A stretch of 64,000 bases of DNA from Thiohalocapsa sp. (GTDB taxonomy: Bacteria > Pseudomonadota > Gammaproteobacteria > Chromatiales > Chromatiaceae), in assembly GCA_028277725.1 (NCBI GenBank), contig JANQFX010000079.1, positions 26,030-90,029 on the forward strand. Direction: 5' to 3'. The position numbers and the translations under genes are program-made. A model generated the notes under the pieces. It was not told the DNA's origin and made no database searches. It worked only from the letters and a program-made list of their open reading frames with translations. Shown here one piece after another: positions 44,909-53,203 of the stretch. How positions within the stretch are numbered: the first letter of the stretch is position 1; the number at the start of each line of letters is the position of its first letter.

Positions 44909-46482
44909 GGCCGACTCTCCTGCAGCGCCCCGCCGCCCTGCTGGGACTGGCGCATGTCGTCCAGGATGAACTGGTTGCGGAGCAGCATCGACGGGTCACC
45001 CTCCACCTGTTCCAGACGTTGCTCCATGATGGCCATGCCTGGGCCGAGCACCTGCTGGCCGCCGAGGGCGGGGGATTCGCTGAGCCCCTGATCGGGATCG
45101 AGCCCGATCAGCGGTCGGTCGCCCATTTGGTCGAAGCGCTCGACGGCCTCGCGGTCGCCGGAGATATCTTCAGTGTCCGGTGGTGCGTCGTCGTCCGGGC
45201 GACCCCGGCTCGGAGTCTCGCCCTGGCGCTCGTCGGCGCCCTGGTCCTGGTCCCGCTCCGGAGACGGCTCGTCCTCGGCCGGGTCCGGGCGCTCACCTGC
45301 GGTGGTCGCCGATGCCTCATCGCCGTCCTCTTGGCCGTCCAGGTCGCCGTCCCCTTCGGCATCCTGCTTGGGGGCCGAGTCAGAGCTGGTGCCTTCCGAG
45401 TCCTCCTCGTCGTCGCCGTCGGCCGGCGTCAGGCGGTCCTCGGCGTCCGACTCGCTGGCGCCCTCCTGGTCCTCGGCCTCCTCGGTGCCCCGGTCGGCCC
45501 TGCGCTCGGTGTCGTCTTGCTCGGGGTCGGTCTCGCCGTCCGCGTCGTCGATCTCCTCGCGCTCGCCGCCGGCGCTCGCGTCCTGACCGCTGTCCTGCCC
45601 GGCGGAGTCCGGGGATTCCTGCTCGTTGCCGTCGGCATCGTTGTCCTCGGGCTCGGCGCCGCCGCGCCCCTCGCGATCGTCGCTGCTGCTGCCGGTCTGC
45701 TCGGCGTTCGTGTCTCCGCTGCCCTGGCTCTGTTGCTGGTCGTCGCCGGACTGCTGCTGTTCGCCCTGTTGTTCCTGTTCCGGTTGCCCCTGGTCCGATG
45801 CCTGTTGCTGATCGCTGTCCTGCTGCTGGTCCGATTGCTGTTGGTCGTCGGACTGCTGTTCATCGGACTGTTGCTGTTCCGACTGCTGCTGTTGGTCGGA
45901 GTCCTGCTGGTCCTGATCCTGCGCCTGTTCGGGATCCGGCGATTGCCGTTCCTCGGCCTCCTCGGGCTCGGCTTGCGTGGCGTCCGGTTGGGTCTGTTCG
46001 GCGTCTTCCTGCTCATCCTGCTGCTCCTCCGACTGCTCGAAGGCCTCCTGTTCGAGCTTGGCGAGCAGGGAGCGGGCGAGGGTGAGGTTGTAGTGGGCAT
46101 CGGTGTGGTCGGGCTGGCCGGCCAGGACCTGCTCGTAGGCGTCGATGGCGCCGGTGTAGTCGCCCTGCTTGAAGCGGGCGTTGCCCAGGTTGTAGCGGGC
46201 GGTGAGCTGCATCGAGCCGCTCTCGACCTCGGCGAAGGCGACCTCGGCGGCGCGGAACTGACCCGCGCGGTAGAGCGCGACACCACGCCGGTAGGCGTCG
46301 TCGAAGCCGGCCGCGGCGGACTCGAAGTCGCCGCCGCGGAAGGCCTGCATGGCCTCCTGCTCGGCGTTGAGGAACCATCCGGCCCGGGCGGTATTGGCGG
46401 TGAGCAGGGCGAACAGACCGATCGGAAGGGCGACCAGCAGGGCGACCGGCGCGACGCGTCGCATCAGCAGCTGCCGAGTCAT
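44902..46482 (-). CDS. batC: BatC-like TPR protein with long acidic Gln/Asp-rich region
   Basis: The 526-residue protein has a signal or anchor (VALLVALPIGLFALLTANTA). A TPR block follows (AFRGGDFESAAAGFDDAYRR, RAAEVAFAEVESGSMQLTAR, YNLGNARFKQGDYTGAIDAY, TDAHYNLTLARSLLAKLEQE). About 300 residues of Gln/Asp/Glu/Ser-rich low complexity come next. A conserved C-terminus ends LRNQFILDDMRQSQQ. The ATG overlaps the batB stop by 4 bases. The long open frame on the other strand is an artefact of biased codons. Confidence 0.88.
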   Translation of the reverse strand: MTRQLLMRRVAPVALLVALPIGLFALLTANTARAGWFLNAEQEAMQAFRGGDFESAAAGFDDAYRRGVALYRAGQFRAAEVAFAEVESGSMQLTARYNLGNARFKQGDYTGAIDAYEQVLAGQPDHTDAHYNLTLARSLLAKLEQEAFEQSEEQQDEQEDAEQTQPDATQAEPEEAEERQSPDPEQAQDQDQQDSDQQQQSEQQQSDEQQSDDQQQSDQQQDSDQQQASDQGQPEQEQQGEQQQSGDDQQQSQGSGDTNAEQTGSSSDDREGRGGAEPEDNDADGNEQESPDSAGQDSGQDASAGGEREEIDDADGETDPEQDDTERRADRGTEEAEDQEGASESDAEDRLTPADGDDEEDSEGTSSDSAPKQDAEGDGDLDGQEDGDEASATTAGERPDPAEDEPSPERDQDQGADERQGETPSRGRPDDDAPPDTEDISGDREAVERFDQMGDRPLIGLDPDQGLSESPALGGQQVLGPGMAIMEQRLEQVEGDPSMLLRNQFILDDMRQSQQGGGALQESRPW

Positions 46483-47531
46483 GCCTTGGACCTCCGCTCG
46501 AGGCGCTCCCCGGCCGCGGTGACGCCTCTGGCCCGTCCTCGGAAGCGCGGCAACAGCAGGGCCATCAGCAAGAGCACGGGGATGTAGTAGCGATCGTGCC
46601 AGACACGGGTGCGCTCGTCGCTCGCCTGGGGCGGTAGCCGGCTCACCGCGGCAGCGTCGAGGATGTCGCGGGTGTCGTCGTCGCGGTAGTCCGCACGGCG
46701 ATAGAGTCCGCCGCCGGCCTCGGCCAGGGCCTGGAGCTGGGCCTCGTCGAGGGCCGAGCGCACCGGTGCGCCGTCGACACCGATCAACTCGGTGCCGCGG
46801 GGGCCCGGCACCTCGCCGCCGTCGCGGCTGCCGACTCCGAGCACGTGCAGCCGGATGCCGACCCCGGCGAGGGTGCGCACGCGTTCGGTGAGCCCGGCCT
46901 CGTCGAAATCGCCGTCGGAGATCAGCAACAGCGAGCGGGCGCTTTCCTGCGGCAGGGAGTCGAGCAGGGTTCGGGCGCGCTCCAGTGCCTCCAGCAGTCG
47001 GCTGCCCTGGAGCCTTGCAAGGTCCGTCGACAGCGCAGGCAGCGACAGCAGGATGGTGCGGCTGTCCTCGGTCACCGGTGCGACCACGTGCGGTACCGAT
47101 GCGAAGGCGATGAGCCCGAGCCGAAGCTTGCGGTTCTGGATAATCAGATCCTGGATCTCCTGCCGGGCACGGGAGAGCCGACTCGGGGCGACGTCGCCGA
47201 CCTCCATGGAGCGGGAGACGTCCAGCAGGATGACCAGATTGTCGCCGGGCTGGAACAGGCGCACGTCCGTGTAGCCCCAGCGCGGCCCGGCCATGGCCGT
47301 GAGCAGCAGCAGCCAGAGCAGGGACCAGCCGAAGAATCGGCCCCAGCGCTCGGTGGTCGCAAGCGCGCGGGTGCCCGAGAGGTGCGGCATCAAGTGTGCA
47401 TCGGCGTAGCGGTGCACCGGACCCGCCGCGGCCTTGGCAGCGCTGCGCCAACGCCACCAGGCCACCGGCGGCAGTGCGAGCAGGCCCCAGAACCAGGCGG
47501 GCTGGGCGAAGTGGAATCCGGTCTCGGTCAT
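46479..47531 (-). CDS. batB: von Willebrand factor A membrane protein BatB
   Basis: The 350-residue protein has N-terminal membrane segments (WFWGLLALPPVAWW and FFGWSLLWLLLLTAMAG). A vWA domain follows with the metal-ion-dependent adhesion site Asp104-x-Ser106-x-Ser108 (LLDVSRSMEV). The last hydrophobic segment is YYIPVLLLMALLLPRF. Typical Bat order places it after batA and before batC. It likely binds a partner Bat protein through the MIDAS metal site. Confidence 0.9.
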   Translation of the reverse strand: MTETGFHFAQPAWFWGLLALPPVAWWRWRSAAKAAAGPVHRYADAHLMPHLSGTRALATTERWGRFFGWSLLWLLLLTAMAGPRWGYTDVRLFQPGDNLVILLDVSRSMEVGDVAPSRLSRARQEIQDLIIQNRKLRLGLIAFASVPHVVAPVTEDSRTILLSLPALSTDLARLQGSRLLEALERARTLLDSLPQESARSLLLISDGDFDEAGLTERVRTLAGVGIRLHVLGVGSRDGGEVPGPRGTELIGVDGAPVRSALDEAQLQALAEAGGGLYRRADYRDDDTRDILDAAAVSRLPPQASDERTRVWHDRYYIPVLLLMALLLPRFRGRARGVTAAGERLERRSKA

Positions 47532-47603
47532 GCGACCACACTCGGCGCGACGAGTGGGTGTTGGTCTCGTGGGTTCATGGGGTCTCCGCCTGCCCGTCCA
47601 GCA

Positions 47604-48662
47604 TCAACCCGCGCGGCGTGCGATGAAGCGCCGCCGGCCCTCGGGGAACAGGCCGAGGCCCAGCAGGGCGATCAAGGACAGCGCGAGGGGCCAGCGATAC
47701 AGGGGCTCCGGCAGATAGGCGGTGCGCGCCTCGGTCTCGGTCTTCTCCAACTCCGCGATGCGTCCGCTGATCTCCTCGAGCGCGCGCGTATTGGTGGCGC
47801 GGAAGTAGGCGCCGCCTGTGGTCTCGGCGATGCGCTGCAACGTGTCCTCGTCCATGGTGAGGTCGTCCCAGACCTCGATGCGGCCCTTGTGCCAGATGCG
47901 GATGCGCCGCTGGTTGCTGCCGACGCCGATGACGTAGATGCGTACCCCCGCCATGCGCGCCAGCGCCGCGGCCTCCATGGGCTTGAAGTTGCCGGCGGTG
48001 TTGTCGCCGTCGGCGATCAGGATCATGACCCTGGAGCCGGGCGGGCGGTCGCGGAGCTTCTTGACGCCCAGCGCCACCGCGTCCCCGAGCGCGGTGCTGC
48101 CGCCGGCGATGCTCGGTTCCAGGCTCTCCAGCAGCATGTGCACCGCCGAGCGATCGATGGTCAGCGGCGAGAGCACATAGGCACTGGTGCCGAAGATGAT
48201 GAGGCCGACGCGGTCGCCGGCGCGGCCGTCGATGAAGCGGCCCATGACGCCCTTGACCACCTGCATGCGGCTCACCTCCCGGCCCTCGACGGTGAAGTCC
48301 AACGCGTCCATGGAGTGGGAGGCGTCGACGGCGAGCATGAGGTCATAGCCAGGCGAGGAGACCTCTGTGTGCGGCACCAGCCACTGCGGGCGCATCAGCG
48401 CCAGCACCAGCCCGGTCCAGAGCAGCAACAGCAGCAACCGATGTGCCCAGCCGGCGAGGTTCCGCCGCGGCCGCTTGGCCTGATAGGCGGCGCGCAGCTC
48501 ATCGATGCGCGGGTGCAACAGGGTGATGCGCTCACCTTCGAGCTGCTCCTCGCGCCGCTTCGGCCCCTGTGCCGATGGGCGCTCGCGCCAGACCAACGGC
48601 AGCAGCAGCGGCAGCGGCAGCAGCAGCGCGAACCAGGGCCAATGGAACTCGAACAGGGTCAT
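47604..48662 (-). CDS. batA: von Willebrand factor A membrane protein BatA
   Basis: The 352-residue protein has N-terminal helices (WFALLLPLPLLLPLVW and HRLLLLLLWTGLVLALM). The vWA MIDAS is at Asp113-x-Ser115-x-Ser117 (AVDASHSMDALDF), with GGSTALGDAVALG and LIADGDNTAGNF completing the site. It overlaps DUF4381 by 4 bases. BatA and BatB are thought to act with the MoxR ATPase. Confidence 0.92.
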   Translation of the reverse strand: MTLFEFHWPWFALLLPLPLLLPLVWRERPSAQGPKRREEQLEGERITLLHPRIDELRAAYQAKRPRRNLAGWAHRLLLLLLWTGLVLALMRPQWLVPHTEVSSPGYDLMLAVDASHSMDALDFTVEGREVSRMQVVKGVMGRFIDGRAGDRVGLIIFGTSAYVLSPLTIDRSAVHMLLESLEPSIAGGSTALGDAVALGVKKLRDRPPGSRVMILIADGDNTAGNFKPMEAAALARMAGVRIYVIGVGSNQRRIRIWHKGRIEVWDDLTMDEDTLQRIAETTGGAYFRATNTRALEEISGRIAELEKTETEARTAYLPEPLYRWPLALSLIALLGLGLFPEGRRRFIARRAG

Positions 48663-49318
48663 GGATGGATCAGTCGCTCGGCCGCGTCGCCTTGTGCGCG
48701 TTGGCGCTGCCGGAGTCGGCGTAGCGGGATGGGGCCAGTGAGCCCAACCAGTGATTGCCAGCGTCCCCCGGGCGATCGCGCAGACGATGAGCGGGTCTGC
48801 TTGGATTCGCGAATGCGTGTTGGATCAGGCGCCGCGACCCACTCCATCGCCGCGGACAGGATGCGGCCGATGGCCTCGCGTTGCGTATTCGCAGCCGCGG
48901 GCTGGCCATAGGGCGCGCTGAGCAGGGGGCGGGCATCCCGGCACCAATCGAAGCCCTTGGGGTCGTGCTCGGTGAGCCAGGCGAGCCAGTCGTCGCCGTG
49001 GAGACCGGCGCAGGCGGTGCGGCCGTGACGTGCCATGGCAATGCGACGCAGCAATTCCGAGAGCTCGGTTGCGATGGGTTTGACGGGGGCATCGTCCAGG
49101 CGGCGGCGGAGTCCCCGCAGGGCCTGGGCCGCCTCCCATCGCCAGGTGCCGAGGGTGATCACCGGCAGCGGCACGTAGAGCCGCCAGCGCGGGTCGTAGC
49201 GCCACAACAGCAGACCGATGCCGACCAACGCCGCGACCAGCAGCCACCAGCCGGGCGCCGGCGGCCACCAGGGCTGGCCCATGTGGACGTGGATGTCGCG
49301 GAGTTGGGAGGGATCCAT
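48659..49318 (-). CDS. DUF4381 membrane protein
   Basis: The 219-residue protein begins MDPSQLRDIHVHMGQPWWPP, then one membrane helix (GWWLLVAALVGIGLLLWRYD). A cytosolic region contains ELSELLRRIAMARHGRTACA and WLAWLTEHDP, the DUF4381 signature. It lies between DUF58 and batA, its usual position in MoxR/Bat clusters. Its role is unknown. The short gap upstream (49319-49375) carries TTGAAG-type direct repeats. Confidence 0.88.
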   Translation of the reverse strand: MDPSQLRDIHVHMGQPWWPPAPGWWLLVAALVGIGLLLWRYDPRWRLYVPLPVITLGTWRWEAAQALRGLRRRLDDAPVKPIATELSELLRRIAMARHGRTACAGLHGDDWLAWLTEHDPKGFDWCRDARPLLSAPYGQPAAANTQREAIGRILSAAMEWVAAPDPTRIRESKQTRSSSARSPGGRWQSLVGLTGPIPLRRLRQRQRAQGDAAERLIHP

Positions 49319-49375
49319 GTGAAGATGAAACTTGAAGTTTGGGGTTTGAAGGTTGAAGCCGAGGCGATTGTTGAG

Positions 49376-50293
49376 TTACATGCTTCTGGCGCGGGTGCGT
49401 TGTTCCAGGCTGTGGATCAGGCTGAGATGGATTTCCTCGTCCGTGCGCACGGGCATCAGGACCATGTTGAGCCGATTGGCGACGGCCTTGAGGGTGTCGC
49501 GGCGTTGCTGCCAGGCGTCGCGATAGACTCGGGCGGCCTCGGCGTCGTCGGTGTCGATCTCGATCAGGGTGCCGTCGGTCGCGGTGAAGGTGACGCTGCC
49601 CATGGCCGGGATCTCCCAATCCGCCGGGTCGTCCACCGGCAGCAGCACCACGGAGCTACGCTGGGCCAGGGTGCCGAGCACGCCTTCCAGGGCGCGCATG
49701 TCGCGGTTGAGGTCGGCGATCAGGAACACCAGCGAGCCGGTGGGGAGCCCCCGCGTGGCGCGGCGCATGGCGCCGGCCAGGCAGTCGATGGAGGCGCTCT
49801 GCTCCGAGGCCGGCTCGGTGAGCGTTCGCAGCAGTTGCCACAGGGCGCGGCGACCGCGGGCGGGGCGGAAGTGCTGAAGGCCGGCGATGGGATCCCCGAA
49901 GGCCATGCCACCGACACGGTCGTTGAGTCGGCTCGCGGCCCAGCCGATGAGGGCTGCGGCGCGGGCCGCCTGCACGCCTTTGAAGGTGCCGCGAGTGCCG
50001 AACACCATATGCGGACCGCGGTCGATGCAGAGCACGACGCTGCGCTCGCGCTCCTCGCGAAACACCTTCAGGTGCGGTTCGTTAATGCGGGCCGTCACCT
50101 TCCAGTCCATGTGGCGGATGTCGTCGCCCTCGCAGTACTCGCGCACCTCCTCGAAGTTGATGCCGGCACCGCGGAATACCGAGGCATAGAGCCCGGCGAA
50201 GGTGGAGTTGACCAGGTGGTGCGACGGCACGCCCAGCGTGTGGGCCTGGTGCCGGAGTTCCAGCAGATCGTCGAGGCGGGGGTAGAGGCTCAT
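49376..50293 (-). CDS. DUF58 domain protein
   Basis: The 305-residue protein has the DUF58 core FEEVREYCEGDDIRHMDWKV, TARINEPHLKVFREERERSV and a vWA-like Asp loop (LCIDRGPHM). DUF58 proteins accompany MoxR ATPases and are probably their adaptor or substrate. The ATG at 50293 is preferred to one nine codons upstream. It follows the moxR gene by 130 bases. Confidence 0.92.
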   Translation of the reverse strand: MSLYPRLDDLLELRHQAHTLGVPSHHLVNSTFAGLYASVFRGAGINFEEVREYCEGDDIRHMDWKVTARINEPHLKVFREERERSVVLCIDRGPHMVFGTRGTFKGVQAARAAALIGWAASRLNDRVGGMAFGDPIAGLQHFRPARGRRALWQLLRTLTEPASEQSASIDCLAGAMRRATRGLPTGSLVFLIADLNRDMRALEGVLGTLAQRSSVVLLPVDDPADWEIPAMGSVTFTATDGTLIEIDTDDAEAARVYRDAWQQRRDTLKAVANRLNMVLMPVRTDEEIHLSLIHSLEQRTRARSM

Positions 50294-50423
50294 CCTGCAA
50301 CCTTGGCCCGTGGACGGCAATAGGGTGCCAAACCCGCGCGGCGGATTGGGCGGCGTCTCGTCGCGTCCGCTTTGCGGACGACAGGCGTCGGGCGTGAAGA
50401 CATCGGGAGCGTGCCAGCGCCGA

Positions 50424-51380
50424 TCAGGGGATGGCGACCAGATTCAGCAGCCGGTTGATGAACTCGTCCGTCGTGATGCCTTCGGCTTCGGCCTCGAAGG
50501 TCAGGAGGAGTCGATGGCGCAGGATCTCGGGCGCCACCAGCTGGATGTGGTGCGGTGCGACGAACTCGTCGCCATCGAGCCAGGCGCGGGCCCGGGCGCA
50601 GCGCGCCAGCGCGATGCTCGCCCGCGGCGAGGCGCCGAAGCGGCACCAGCGTGCCAAGTCGGCGTCGTACAACTTGGGATTGCGCGTCGCCTGCACCAGG
50701 TCGACGATGTAGCTGTTGAGCTTCGGGTCCAGATAGAGCTCCGCGACGTGGCGGCGCATTTCGAACAGATCGGCCTGGCTCAGCGGCTGGACCGGCGCCG
50801 CCTCGGTGTGCTGTTGCTGGGCGCTGTCGAGTTCCAGGATCTTCAGCTCTTCCTCGCGCGTCGGGTAGGTGACCACCGCTTGCATCAAGAAGCGGTCCAG
50901 CTGTGCCTCCGGCAGGTGGTAGGTACCCTCCTGCTCCACCGGGTTCTGCGTCGCCAGCACCATGAATAGCTTCGGCAGCGGATAGGTGCGCTGGCCGACG
51001 GTGATCTGGTGCTCGGCCATGGCCTCGAGCAGTGCGGACTGGACCTTGGCCGGCGCGCGGTTGACTTCATCGGCGAGCAGCACGTTGTGGAACAGCGGCC
51101 CGGGTCGAAACTCGAACTCGCCCTGCTCGTGTCGGTAGATATCCGTGCCGATCAGGTCCGACGGCAGCAGGTCGGGCGTGAACTGGACGCGGTGGAAGTC
51201 GCCTTCCACCGCGTCCGCCAACGCCTTGACGGCGGTGGTCTTGGCCAGCCCCGGCATGCCCTCCACGAGTAGGTGGCCGTCGCTCAATAGGCACACCAGC
51301 ATGCTATCGATGAACTTGTGCTGGCCGATGATGCGCGAGGCGATGTGCTCGCGGACGGGGGTGAGGTCTGCCGGGGTCAT
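50424..51380 (-). CDS. MoxR-family AAA+ ATPase
   Basis: The 318-residue protein has Walker A LVEGMPGLAKTTAVKAL, Walker B LLADEVNRAPAKVQ, sensor 1 VLATQNPVEQEGTY and the C-terminal lid (GASPRASIALARCARARAWL). MoxR ATPases act as chaperones that mature or insert cofactors with DUF58/vWA partners. It is the first gene of the seven-gene leftward cluster. Confidence 0.95.
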   Translation of the reverse strand: MTPADLTPVREHIASRIIGQHKFIDSMLVCLLSDGHLLVEGMPGLAKTTAVKALADAVEGDFHRVQFTPDLLPSDLIGTDIYRHEQGEFEFRPGPLFHNVLLADEVNRAPAKVQSALLEAMAEHQITVGQRTYPLPKLFMVLATQNPVEQEGTYHLPEAQLDRFLMQAVVTYPTREEELKILELDSAQQQHTEAAPVQPLSQADLFEMRRHVAELYLDPKLNSYIVDLVQATRNPKLYDADLARWCRFGASPRASIALARCARARAWLDGDEFVAPHHIQLVAPEILRHRLLLTFEAEAEGITTDEFINRLLNLVAIP

Positions 51381-51810
51381 GGGGTACCGCAGGAATCCAA
51401 CGTAGTGGCGCAGGGAGTCGGCGCGTGTCGATCGGGGCCGGCCTGATCGTCTGCTGCGACCTTCGGCGTGACCCCTGGCTGGCGCTCAATGCTGCGGCTT
51501 TTCGGGAAAGGGCGCAAGCGGATTCGGGCTTTTGGGGGGGCAAGATAGGGGTTTTCAAATATCTGAATATGCTGATGTTTGGCGGCTCCCGGCTTGGGTC
51601 GGCATTCCTGCCGGGATGCTGCTCCCGGCGCAACAACCGTCGTCTTCGCACTCCACCGCGCCGGTGTCCTCGTCGCGCTCTATGGCCCCATCCGGTTGCA
51701 TCTTGGGGGTGCGCATGGACATTGTGTGCTCTGCGCGATCGAATTCCTCGTCAAGCGCCCGCCGCACCCTGACATCGCGCAGTCCGTCGCAGCTGCAGAC
51801 GGTGCCCTTC
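51381..51810. other. Intergenic region upstream of moxR
   Basis: About 430 bases. A short AT-rich patch around 51550-51590 is the best place for the leftward moxR promoter, but no confident hexamers were found. A 55-codon minus-strand frame near 51560-51730 has no similarity I recognise and is not called. Confidence 0.4.
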
Positions 51811-53154
51811 TCAGAACTGGAGCGGGGCCGCCTCGGCGTCCAACCAGCGGCGCCAGTCGCGCTCCAGGCCGGCGAGGCCGCCGACATAGTCGCGGTTCAA
51901 GAAACCGATGTGGTCGAAGGGGCGGCAGCGGTGTTCCGCGAGGGCGTTGAGCAGGTTCGAGACGGTGTGTTGGCGGCTCGGTTCCTGCAACAGGAAATGC
52001 ACCAGCGACCAGGCGTAGGGATAGGCGATGTCATTGCCCCAGCCGAGCCATTGCTTGCGTGTGCTGGCGAGGAAGGCCTCGAGCCCCGGCAGTCGGCCGG
52101 CGCGCTGCAGCCGGCGCAGGCGCTCCAGGCGTCGTGCGGGTGCCTCGGCGATGGCGAAGTTCTGCTGGAAACGCATGGTCTCGACCACCTCCGCGAGGCC
52201 CTCGTTCAGCCACAGCGGTGTGCGGCCGAGCCAATTGCCCAGTGCAAGGTGGGCGATTTCGTGGCGGGCGACGGCGCGGGTGCGCGTGTCGCCCATCCAG
52301 CGCACGACCGCGAGGTTGTCCCGATGGGTGTAGAAGCCACTATCGGTCTGCAGGCCCTTACTCGAGGCCAACCGGGCGAAGCGTGCGCGGCCGTCGATCA
52401 CGCGCAGCCTGAGGTGTACCGGCTGCATGCCGACGAGCCGCAGGTCGTCGGCCAGGAAGTGGAAGACGCCGTCGAGGTCGACTTCCAGTTGCCGACGAAA
52501 GCCCAAGGGTGGAGTGAAACCGTCCATGTCGTAGTCCGCCGAGAAGCGCCCGACGCCGACACCACTTCGTACGCTCACCAACTCTGACGGGGCGTCCGAC
52601 GGGGCACGATCGGAGAAGACCACGTCGCCGCGGTCGTCCAGATAGCGGTGTACCGGGCGCGGCTCCGAGCTGCGGCTCGGGTTGCGCGCGACACCGATGA
52701 CACAGGGGTCGCCGCCGTGACCGATCCTGCGGCCGAGCCCCTCGAGGCTTCCGCGCCCTCCGGTCGGTTCCTGCTCTGGCGTCCGATGCGGCTGGCGCTC
52801 GCGACGCACCGGGCCCCCCGGTCGAGCGGCGATGCCCTGCTCCGCCGATGGCAGTGCTGGCAGTAACGGGATACGAAACCCCGGGCCGACCAGGGTGAGT
52901 TCGGTCAGTTCTGCCTGTGCCAGTGAGTTCGCCAGGCCGAATTGCACCAGCAGCCGTCGGCGCTGGTCGTCGGTGGACGCGACCCAGACCAGGGTGCAGG
53001 CTGCCAGCACCACCGTTGAAATGCGCAGGGCGGACCAGACCAGGCTGGTTCGGGTTCGCCGCGGTGGGCGCTTGGCTGTGCGCAATGGCCCGTGATTCCG
53101 CCCGGCGGGCGCGGGGGAGCCTGGGGTTCGGCGCTGCTGGGGTCGTCTGACCAT
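51811..53154 (-). CDS. Membrane-anchored zincin-like protein (DUF4124 + DUF1570-like)
   Basis: The 447-residue protein has an N-terminal membrane helix (about 39-58). A DUF4124-like segment lies near 168-185 (VHRYLDDRGDVVFSD). The gluzincin-type catalytic site is HEIAH at 298-302, with Glu318 in WLNEGLAE as third ligand. The N-terminal 40 residues are basic and Pro/Arg-rich. It is probably a periplasmic peptidase of the MA-like type. Substrate unknown. It ends 50 bases before the GGDEF-EAL gene starts on the same strand. Confidence 0.78.
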   Translation of the reverse strand: MVRRPQQRRTPGSPAPAGRNHGPLRTAKRPPRRTRTSLVWSALRISTVVLAACTLVWVASTDDQRRRLLVQFGLANSLAQAELTELTLVGPGFRIPLLPALPSAEQGIAARPGGPVRRERQPHRTPEQEPTGGRGSLEGLGRRIGHGGDPCVIGVARNPSRSSEPRPVHRYLDDRGDVVFSDRAPSDAPSELVSVRSGVGVGRFSADYDMDGFTPPLGFRRQLEVDLDGVFHFLADDLRLVGMQPVHLRLRVIDGRARFARLASSKGLQTDSGFYTHRDNLAVVRWMGDTRTRAVARHEIAHLALGNWLGRTPLWLNEGLAEVVETMRFQQNFAIAEAPARRLERLRRLQRAGRLPGLEAFLASTRKQWLGWGNDIAYPYAWSLVHFLLQEPSRQHTVSNLLNALAEHRCRPFDHIGFLNRDYVGGLAGLERDWRRWLDAEAAPLQF

Positions 53155-53203
53155 CAGGTTGCCGGCCTCTGTCGACGCGATCGGTGCGTTGTCCTTTCTG
53201 GGA

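Noticed and set aside
44659..46587. 642-codon plus-strand open frame rich in Leu/Val
   Set aside because: It is antisense to the batC low-complexity region and batD start. Biased Gln/Asp/Glu codons read backwards as Leu/Val, giving an artefactual long frame. batB-batC-batD order and motifs support the minus strand.
51560..51730. 55-codon minus-strand frame upstream of moxR
   Set aside because: Weak ribosome-binding site, no recognisable motif, and located where the moxR promoter is expected.
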